Positions 56,282-64,000 of a stretch of DNA of 64,000 nt are shown in pieces. Source of the stretch: Paramecium pentaurelia (lineage: Eukaryota > Ciliophora > Oligohymenophorea > Peniculida > Parameciidae); the NCBI GenBank assembly GCA_905183005.1, contig CAJJDO010000167.1, positions 29,800 through 93,799 on the forward strand, given 5' to 3'. The position numbers and the translations under genes were made by a program. The notes under the pieces were generated by a model. That model did not search any database. It saw nothing but the letters and a program-made list of their open reading frames with translations, and was not told the DNA's origin. Each line of letters opens with the position of its first letter. The first letter of the stretch is position 1.

Positions 56282-58449
56282 ATGAATTTAAGACCTTAAC
56301 CAGGCCATCAGAATAAGAATGGAATTAATCCAATAACAAATACTCCTATAGATTATGCATAAAGAGGGAATCAACAACCTTATTATAAGCAACCTTATCC
56401 ATAGCCTCCCATATAATACACTCAAAATCCGTAACAGTACCAAAATCCCTATTATAATTAAACTCTTCCATAAGTTGTATAGCAGACTATGCCTGAGGCA
56501 GGATAGAAACTACCTTTATAGAGTGATGCAATAGAATTAGATCACATGAATGGCTTTTCTGGGCGATATCGAGATGTGATTCACTTGCATCCTCAAAAGG
56601 AGTCCACTATAGTATATGCATTAGCTGGATTAATTGTAATAGAGAACTTAAATGATAAACATTAACAATTGTTTTTGAGAGGACATGACATGGATATTAG
56701 TGCATTAACATTATCAAAGACAGGCAGATATATAGCATCTGGATAAATGGGATCTCGAAATTCAAAGACACCAGAAGCACCAGTCATATTGTGGGATTTC
56801 AATGCAAGAAAACCAATGCAAATATTCAGAGGTTTAAGAGATGAAATTACAAATCTTTCCTTTTCAAGTGATGATAAATTCTTAGCAGCTACTGCATCAA
56901 ACAATAATTTAATAATATGGAATTGTTAAGATTATACTATTGTTCATAATAAATTATTAGAAGTTCCAATAAATCTGATCACTTGGTGTCCTCCAAGAAG
57001 ATCATCTACTAAACATTCTTAATATTTAATTGTCACTTCCCAAGGTTCCAATATCTTCTTAAATACAATGGATTTTGATGTTGCTTCTATGCAATATCAA
57101 CTCAAATAAGCACCATGTCAATTACCTAGTAGTGGTTTAGTAAGAAATTACACAAAAGCAGTAATTGATGCAAATGGAGATTATTTATATGTTGGAACTC
57201 ATGCTGGTGAAATTTGTATTTTCAGTATATCCTCATAATAAGGAGGAATATTCAAAGCAACAATACCTATTAGTAATAATGGAGTTTTGAGCATTAATAT
57301 TTTTGGAAAGAATCTTTTTGTTGGTTCTGGAGATGGAAAAGTGAAGAAATTGACTGGAAGTGATACTAGATGGAATTTAGAAAGAGAATTATGTTTAGAA
57401 GGTAGAATGAATTCAATAACAATTGATCCTAATGGTAATGAATTATTAGCAGGAACATCAAATGGTAGAATCTACAGAATAAACACTGCACATTTAGATT
57501 CATCTGTACATACTGAAGGACATTAATCAAGTATTGTTGGTTTATCAGTACCATTAAATGCATGTGATCTCTTTGTCTCCATTGATTATGAAGGTGTAGT
57601 TATGGTATGGGATATGAATGAAATGCTTGTTATTACAAGATGTATTCCAATTAACATGAACAGAGTCAAAGGATCATCAGTTTATTTGGATCCTGATAGA
57701 ACTATCATCTCTGGTTGGAGAGATGGGTTTATAAGAGCATATATGATAACTAATAAACCAGTATCTCCTATTAAATGGGAGATTGTTAATGCTCATAAAG
57801 GAGCTGTAACTACTTTGTATAGTGATCAAAATTACTATCTCTCTGGTGGTGAGGATAGTATTATTAGAGTTTGGTCTAAAACTGCAAGATAATTAATAAC
57901 TTAAATATCTATCCATTCTAAAGAAATTACTAAAGTATTTCCAGATCTCATGAAACCTAATTTTATTCATTCATGTTCAGCTGATAAAACTATTTACACT
58001 TATGATCTCAAGACAGACAAAAAGGTAATTCAACATTAATCTAGAAATGGAGTTCTACTTGATATGACTTAGAGAAAAGATAATGAATTAGAACTAAGTA
58101 ATTGAAATTTCTTATTATATTTTAGTTACTTGTGGTATAAATATGCCCATCTAATTTTGGGATATAGATATTGTAGAGCCAGTCTAATCAATAGATGTAA
58201 CAAAATTGAATTCAATTGCCATTAGTCCAGATGGTAAAATATTGGCTACAGGATCAGATTCTGGGGAGGTAAATTAATAATAATATTATTTTTTAGTTAA
58301 TTTTGATCTCCATATTAACTTAATCAATTTTGGGTAAATATTTAGGGCATTCTTCTGGGGTTTCTAAGGTAGCTTGGACAAGTGATCAAAAATAAGTTAT
58401 CACAACTAGTTATGATGGGACTGTATGCTTATGGAACATTTATCTATGA
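56282..58449 (+). CDS. CFAP52: CFAP52/WDR16-type WD40 protein of cilia
   Basis: ATG 56282, introns 58098-58125 and 58269-58296 (both 28 nt), TGA 58447-58449; 703 aa. A Pro/Gln/Tyr-rich N-terminal extension of about 75 residues is followed by two WD40 propellers. Diagnostic blocks: MNGFSGRYRDVIHLHPQ, LRGHDMDISALTLS, GRYIASGQMG, VILWDFNARKP, a central LFVGSGDGKVKKL and LLAGTSNGRIYRIN, DRTIISGWRDGFIRAYM, NAHKGAVTTL, LSGGEDSIIRVW, and a final GHSSGVSKVAW with DGTVCLWN. This order is that of CFAP52 (WDR16), a conserved doublet-microtubule inner protein of motile cilia, as expected in a ciliate. The N-terminal extension is longer than in animals. Both introns fall near the 3' end. Confidence 0.85.
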
Positions 58450-58518
58450 TTATGATATATTATTATCATATATTTTGTTTACAAATTAAGATATCATAAT
58501 TAATAATAATTAATATTC

Positions 58519-59526
58519 ATGGATCATAATGACATCTTGCATACAGAGTGTCTTCAAAGAGTCACCGGTCTTATAGCACATCAAAATCATTTAAACACAC
58601 CATCATATTCCAAACCCATACATCCTCCAAATTCAAATCATATGCCCAAGTCTTTCAACAATCTGGATTTAATTTCCTTGGATAGGTAGTAACCTCCCAG
58701 ACTAAAGTAGTTCGGAAACTTCATAGAATTCTTAATTTAATGATAATGAGAGTTGTTGTTGTTTTAATTGTGGAAAAGTCAATAAAAAAGTTAGGAGTCT
58801 TTAAAAGAAATTTATTGCTTTTCACACATAAATGTCCGTACTTAGAAAATTCAGATTACTCAAAAGATTCTAAAATGCTGTCTATTGCATTATTTATTTA
58901 ATAGATAAAAAAAGGAAGTCAAAAAAAAATCAAAAATAAAAAAAAATGTATAGATTTAAAACTAAAATCAATTTTGATGCTTCACCATTGATGCCTCCTT
59001 AATAATAATAAGTCCAATATGAAAAACATGATGACAAATAAAATTAAAAAAATCAACAATTACAATCAATTCAAGCTAAAATTATTGATAGCAAACATAA
59101 ATAAAGATAATCAATAAGAGTATATCTATAATAGAAATTAAATGAAAAAGGTATTCATTTCTTAAAACTAATTTAGATCATTAATAAACATTGCCCAAAA
59201 TTCATAAAATAACAACTAATTCCTTTACCACAATTTAACCATTAAGATTTTCTAAAAATGAGGAACCAAAATCCTCCCGTTTTTCTTCACAAATAAAAAT
59301 CACTCCTTAAACTGAATTCAGTCCAACTTCTTTACACAATCATTCTCCATATTTTAGGAACATCACTTCTAGAAATCATATAGATAGTATTATTCAAACA
59401 TCATTCATAAAAACACCTAGAACAATTATTAAAAGTATTTCATCAGAATAACTCATCTAAAAATAACAACAACATCAATTTCACTCTAGAAAAAATACTC
59501 CATCTACATTCAAAGGAATTTTTTGA
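58519..59526 (+). CDS. Cys-motif protein, tandem paralogue 1
   Basis: ATG 58519, introns 58686-58707 (22 nt) and 59151-59176 (26 nt), TGA 59524-59526; 319 aa. A His/Asn/Pro-rich N-terminus, then about residue 70 ESCCCFNCGKVNKKVRSLQKK, a CxCxxCG cluster followed by His and basic residues, a Lys/Arg-rich stretch (DKKRKSKKNQKQKK) and a Ser/Thr/Gln-rich C-terminus (FTTIQPLRFSKNEEP; TPRTIIKSISSEQL). The next gene has the same plan. An alternative 25-nt intron (58880-58904) would end the protein early at 58991 and make a second gene from ATG 58946; the single-gene model matches the paralogue's length better. A small zinc-binding nuclear protein is possible. Confidence 0.55.
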
Positions 59527-59613
59527 TATTTAATTTTGTAGTAACATATTAATATTTTTCTTAATTTGATTCCTTGATATTTAATAATAGTTTACCATTT
59601 AATTATATAAATA

Positions 59614-60531
59614 ATGAATAGATCTCGTAGATAAGAATTATTACAATTAGTTAACAAAAAACGAAGTTTTCTTTCCCCTTCCATTAAAAGAACATCTAGT
59701 AACAAACCCTTTAGAAGATAAAGTTGTAGATGTTCAGAGTGTGGAAATGTAGGTGTTTTCTAAGATAGATAAAATGCTTTGCATCCATAAACTTATATAA
59801 GGGCACATCATTGTAAAAAGAGGAAACGAAGAATGTAAAGAAGAAAAGGCACTTATGTTACCTCCACAAGTTTAAATATTGGAGATTCATAAAACAATAC
59901 AGTAATTCTAACTAACAATTACAAATTAAGAAAAGCCAAAACCATACTTGTGAGTTCTAAAACATCAGAAGCCATATTAAAGTGTAAAAGACTGTTAACA
60001 AAAGATGATTAACAAATTAATTATGAGTTCTTTTATAATAATGAATTAAAATATTCAAAAGGTATCATGGAAATATCATAACAATCTTAAACATATGAAA
60101 CAGCTTTGATTTCATTCGTTAATCTAACTAAATCACCAAGTTTTGGATTTAATAGTTTTAAAAATATCATCAATGAATCAAGATCAAGTTCAAGTGATGA
60201 ATAAAATTTAAAAGTCTCTGAGTTAAAACCCATTTAATCAAAGACTCCGCTTATCAAAACCAAAAACATTTCTATGCATAATCGCAAACTTACTGAAGGT
60301 ATTATGCTTACAAATGTTAATAAAACTGTTTAATAATTTGTATAATCCTGCACTTCAATGAAAGTAATAAACACTCCAAAACCGTAAAAACAAATTTAAT
60401 TGCCATAAATAAATACAAAAAAAGAATAAAATAAATTTTCTGTCTATTTATTGAGTTCTCCTCGTAAGGCACTCTTTGAAATGAAAACTCAAATTACATC
60501 ATTGAAAAAAATCAAAACTTTTAGAAAGTGA
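59614..60531 (+). CDS. Cys-motif protein, tandem paralogue 2
   Basis: ATG 59614, TGA 60529-60531, intronless; 305 aa. N-terminus basic (MNRSRRQELLQLVNKKRSF), then QSCRCSECGNVGVFQDRQNA and HPQTYIRAHHCKKRKRRMQR, giving a CxCxxCG...H...HHC pattern like the upstream gene. The rest is Ser/Thr/Lys/Gln-rich with SP and TP sites (TPLIKTKN; SSPRKALFEMK). No named zinc-finger family fits. The last 169 bp are repeated at 61635-61803 by the third assembly duplication. Confidence 0.65.
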
Positions 60532-61633
60532 TGTTATTCATCTATATATTGATTTTTATTGATCAAATTTGTAATTGAAATAATTATTTATTAAATGATA
60601 CATAATAAGGATATTCTGATAATTATCAAATCTTCATAATATTTATTTATTATCATATTTAAAATTATGATGAAAATTCATATTATAATGTATCTAAATT
60701 ATAATGTCTCTTAGTGTAAAATAAGAAGTTCTTTAATAATAAGATACAAGAATTAATATTAATTTCAATCATTCTTTATTATTGTTAATAATTCTTTAAT
60801 GAATCTTGAATTTGGGAAAATAGTTGATATATTTTTTAATCAAATAAATTAAATAATATGACAGAAAAAATGTGTTGATAATAACATACCTATATATTTA
60901 ATTTAATATATTAAAGTATTATAAATTTTTGAAATTATTTGATATTTTCCAAATAAACTTATTTATTAGAATTTATTTTTGAAGAAAAAGAAATAATTGT
61001 ATATAAATTACTTTTAAGATTGCATTTCAAAATTAATAAAACTATTGACAATAATTTATATATGGACTAAATTTAAGATATCAAAAATTGTAAGTTTATT
61101 GGATTTAAATATCTGAATTGATAATAATATTTTTTAAATTGCTAAAACTTCATTCAAGCATTGAATGTTAATGATTGCTAAGATTTGTTAGGCTTTATTT
61201 GAAATCATATTTTATAAAACAATTTGATAGAAGAATATCAATCAAACTATAGAAGATATCAAATAATATGGAAAGAGCAGTTATTCATGAGTTTAGTTAT
61301 TCTGCTTCTTTTCAGTAGGCTATGATTATTATCTTAAAAATTAAATAATTTTAAGATTGATCAATTAAAGATTAATCTATAATTTAAAACAAATGTGTGC
61401 GTTCAAAATACTATAATCTCTTATTCTATTATATTTTCTCTTTCAGAGATGATTATTTGCTAATGGAATAGTGAATATAATTGGAATTGAAGTATTTTTG
61501 ATAACCATCAAAAAGACCATCTTTATGGTTTTTTCATTTAAATCTATTATGTTGTCTTTTTAAATTGTTGTGAATTTTCGTGAAAGTATTCTAAATTAAT
61601 TCTAATGTTTTTTAACTTTTTATATTATATAAA
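60363..61633. repeat. Assembly duplicate 3, copy A
   Basis: 1,271 bp that reappear at 61635-62905 after the N at 61634; includes the 3' end of the preceding gene and AT-rich non-coding DNA. No difference seen in the lines compared. Confidence 0.9.
60532..61633. other. No gene seen
   Basis: AT-rich 3' flank with no coding character; it is part of the third duplicated block. Confidence 0.5.
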
Positions 61634-61634
61634 N

Positions 61635-62905
61635 AGTAATAAACACTCCAAAACCGTAAAAACAAATTTAATTGCCATAAATAAATACAAAAAAAGAATA
61701 AAATAAATTTTCTGTCTATTTATTGAGTTCTCCTCGTAAGGCACTCTTTGAAATGAAAACTCAAATTACATCATTGAAAAAAATCAAAACTTTTAGAAAG
61801 TGATGTTATTCATCTATATATTGATTTTTATTGATCAAATTTGTAATTGAAATAATTATTTATTAAATGATACATAATAAGGATATTCTGATAATTATCA
61901 AATCTTCATAATATTTATTTATTATCATATTTAAAATTATGATGAAAATTCATATTATAATGTATCTAAATTATAATGTCTCTTAGTGTAAAATAAGAAG
62001 TTCTTTAATAATAAGATACAAGAATTAATATTAATTTCAATCATTCTTTATTATTGTTAATAATTCTTTAATGAATCTTGAATTTGGGAAAATAGTTGAT
62101 ATATTTTTTAATCAAATAAATTAAATAATATGACAGAAAAAATGTGTTGATAATAACATACCTATATATTTAATTTAATATATTAAAGTATTATAAATTT
62201 TTGAAATTATTTGATATTTTCCAAATAAACTTATTTATTAGAATTTATTTTTGAAGAAAAAGAAATAATTGTATATAAATTACTTTTAAGATTGCATTTC
62301 AAAATTAATAAAACTATTGACAATAATTTATATATGGACTAAATTTAAGATATCAAAAATTGTAAGTTTATTGGATTTAAATATCTGAATTGATAATAAT
62401 ATTTTTTAAATTGCTAAAACTTCATTCAAGCATTGAATGTTAATGATTGCTAAGATTTGTTAGGCTTTATTTGAAATCATATTTTATAAAACAATTTGAT
62501 AGAAGAATATCAATCAAACTATAGAAGATATCAAATAATATGGAAAGAGCAGTTATTCATGAGTTTAGTTATTCTGCTTCTTTTCAGTAGGCTATGATTA
62601 TTATCTTAAAAATTAAATAATTTTAAGATTGATCAATTAAAGATTAATCTATAATTTAAAACAAATGTGTGCGTTCAAAATACTATAATCTCTTATTCTA
62701 TTATATTTTCTCTTTCAGAGATGATTATTTGCTAATGGAATAGTGAATATAATTGGAATTGAAGTATTTTTGATAACCATCAAAAAGACCATCTTTATGG
62801 TTTTTTCATTTAAATCTATTATGTTGTCTTTTTAAATTGTTGTGAATTTTCGTGAAAGTATTCTAAATTAATTCTAATGTTTTTTAACTTTTTATATTAT
62901 ATAAA
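61635..62905. repeat. Assembly duplicate 3, copy B
   Basis: Second copy of 60363-61633. Its first 169 bp (61635-61803) repeat the last codons of the gene at 59614-60531 and are not a separate gene. Confidence 0.9.
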
Positions 62906-62980
62906 TAAACAACTATATCAACATTTTAAAATAAAAATTATTATTGAAGAAATTTATTTATAGAAAAAAACATTATAAAA

Positions 62981-63215
62981 ATGCATAGAAAAGTAATGAA
63001 ATCAGTATGATTAGGAATATCTTATTTTCCTCTATGGGTCTTTAAGATCTAAAACAATAGATAATAGAGGATATATTATAGTATAGAAAATAAAGGTATT
63101 ATTTTGGAATGTTTGCTCAATTAGAGATTACACATATTTAGAAATTAAGAAAAAAGATTATTATATATTCTGTCAAGAGGAAACAAGAGTTAAGATTTTT
63201 TAAAATAGTCAATGA
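62981..63215 (+). CDS. Possible small protein
   Basis: ATG 62981, a 22-nt GTAATG...TTAG intron (62993-63014), TGA 63213-63215; about 70 aa reading EYLIFLYGSLRSKTIDNRGY, then VQKIKVLF and DYYIFCQEETRVKIFQ. Composition is weakly coding and the intron is of correct form, but there is no motif to confirm it. It could be a relic. Confidence 0.3.
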
Positions 63216-64000
63216 TGAGAGAAAATTTATTAATATTCCTATAACGATGAATAAATACACATAAACATCTAATAAATAGTTATTGAAAATAAAATCTTAA
63301 TAAATTTAGCATAAAAATTGGTAATTTAATTATTTGCTTAGAAATTAAGATAGGAAAATTTTAAGACATCTAATAATATAAAAAGAAAATATCATTTATT
63401 TTATATTGTCTTATCCTTAACAAGGTTGAATAAGAAAAATAATTGTTAATATTAGGATAATTTCATTTAAATATTATGCATTTGTATTTTTTTATAGTTT
63501 AATTAAATTAATAATAATATTATCTAATAAATAATCCATCTAATAAATAATCCATTGTATATTTTCGCTAATGATACATTTAAACTAATAAAATTAAACT
63601 TTAATAGTTTTGATTTTTATCTAAATTATTTTATTATTTTATAATTTTGTTATTATTTAATTAAAAATACCATAATTAAGATAATGTAATATCGCTATTG
63701 ATATTTTGTTTTTAATTCTATATACATAAAATACTTAAGCTTATTTATTATTCTTTTTGATAATTTTTGTTAATTGTTTAATTGAAAATAAAATATTTAA
63801 GATTTAATATTATGCATATTCATATTTGTTCTTAATTTGATATCAATAAATAATTTATTCTTAAACTTTTACTTTCTATAATTTTGTTGATTAATTAAAT
63901 ACCATAATTAAGATAAAATATTATCCATATTAATCTTTTGATATCATTTGTTATAAACAAATTAATTAAGCTTATAAGTTATTCTTTTGTATAATTATAT
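63216..64000. other. No gene seen
   Basis: Very AT-rich tail of the window, no open frame with coding character, no telomeric repeat. Confidence 0.5.

Noticed and set aside
58946..59526. Separate gene starting at ATG 58946
   Set aside because: It is in frame with the upstream exon and the combined 319-aa model matches its neighbour's length and layout; kept as an alternative only.
1..64000. Use of the standard genetic code or a bacterial origin
   Set aside because: Highly conserved proteins (cyclin, Rho, CFAP52, PTH, CDPK) contain many internal TAA/TAG codons at Gln positions and never TGA, and they have 22-35 nt introns.

Overview
The window is macronuclear DNA of a ciliate, almost certainly Paramecium. 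Base composition is extremely AT-rich. Long, conserved proteins read through only when TAA and TAG are glutamine and TGA is the sole stop. I placed 47 introns, 22-35 nt long and GT...AG (mostly GTA...TAG). Genes are packed tightly, with convergent 3' ends sometimes 11-40 bp apart. Conventional stop-to-stop ORFs are therefore misleading, and every gene model here was read by hand in the ciliate code. Each model was checked by requiring (genomic span minus introns) to be a multiple of three.

Layout. 1-20.5 kb is gene-poor and full of decayed or duplicated material, which looks subtelomere-like. It holds a PARP-like (ADP-ribosyltransferase-fold) gene at 16.7-18.2 kb with a dead copy at 0.3-1.5 kb, and a relic of an AGC-type kinase at 3.4-3.7 kb. 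It also holds an atypical Rho GTPase with a CAAX end (3.9-4.6 kb), a multi-pass membrane protein (7.5-8.5 kb) and a large 1,067-residue membrane protein with an LRR-like C-terminus (10.3-14.5 kb). Partial copies of that protein and of a 225-aa membrane protein are scattered nearby.

20.6-33.4 kb is dense: coiled-coil protein, importin-alpha, myristoylatable membrane protein, FSH-type serine hydrolase, pseudokinase, 10-MORN protein, B-box-like protein, and a polyglutamine protein whose Q-tract is a (TAA)23 repeat. 34-42.7 kb: a tandem pair of small paralogues, mitotic cyclin, Gln-rich protein, two Cys-rich type I membrane proteins, small Tim chaperone, a calcium-dependent protein kinase (CDPK) and an R1R2R3 Myb. 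44-60.5 kb: small one-TM protein, coiled-coil protein, SAS-6-like protein, REEP/Yop1, trichocyst-matrix-like secretory protein, second CDPK, PYROXD2/CRTISO-type oxidoreductase, RING protein, peptidyl-tRNA hydrolase, CFAP52/WDR16 and a tandem pair of Cys-motif proteins. 60.5-64 kb is nearly empty.

Assembly warning. The only three ambiguous bases (N at 13378, 49140 and 61634) each separate two apparently identical copies of a block of 1,068, 1,101 or 1,271 bp. These are unmerged overlapping contig ends, not biological repeats. Collapsing the first restores one uninterrupted 1,067-codon ORF, so the true locus is about 3.4 kb shorter than the window.

Functionally the set is ordinary ciliate housekeeping, signalling, cilium/basal-body and trichocyst genes. 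The points of real interest are the degenerate Rho GTPase, the pseudokinase, the large membrane/LRR-like protein family, the short SAS-6-like protein, the polyQ encoded by stop-like TAA repeats, and a rearranged duplication that has left some paralogues dead and others intact.
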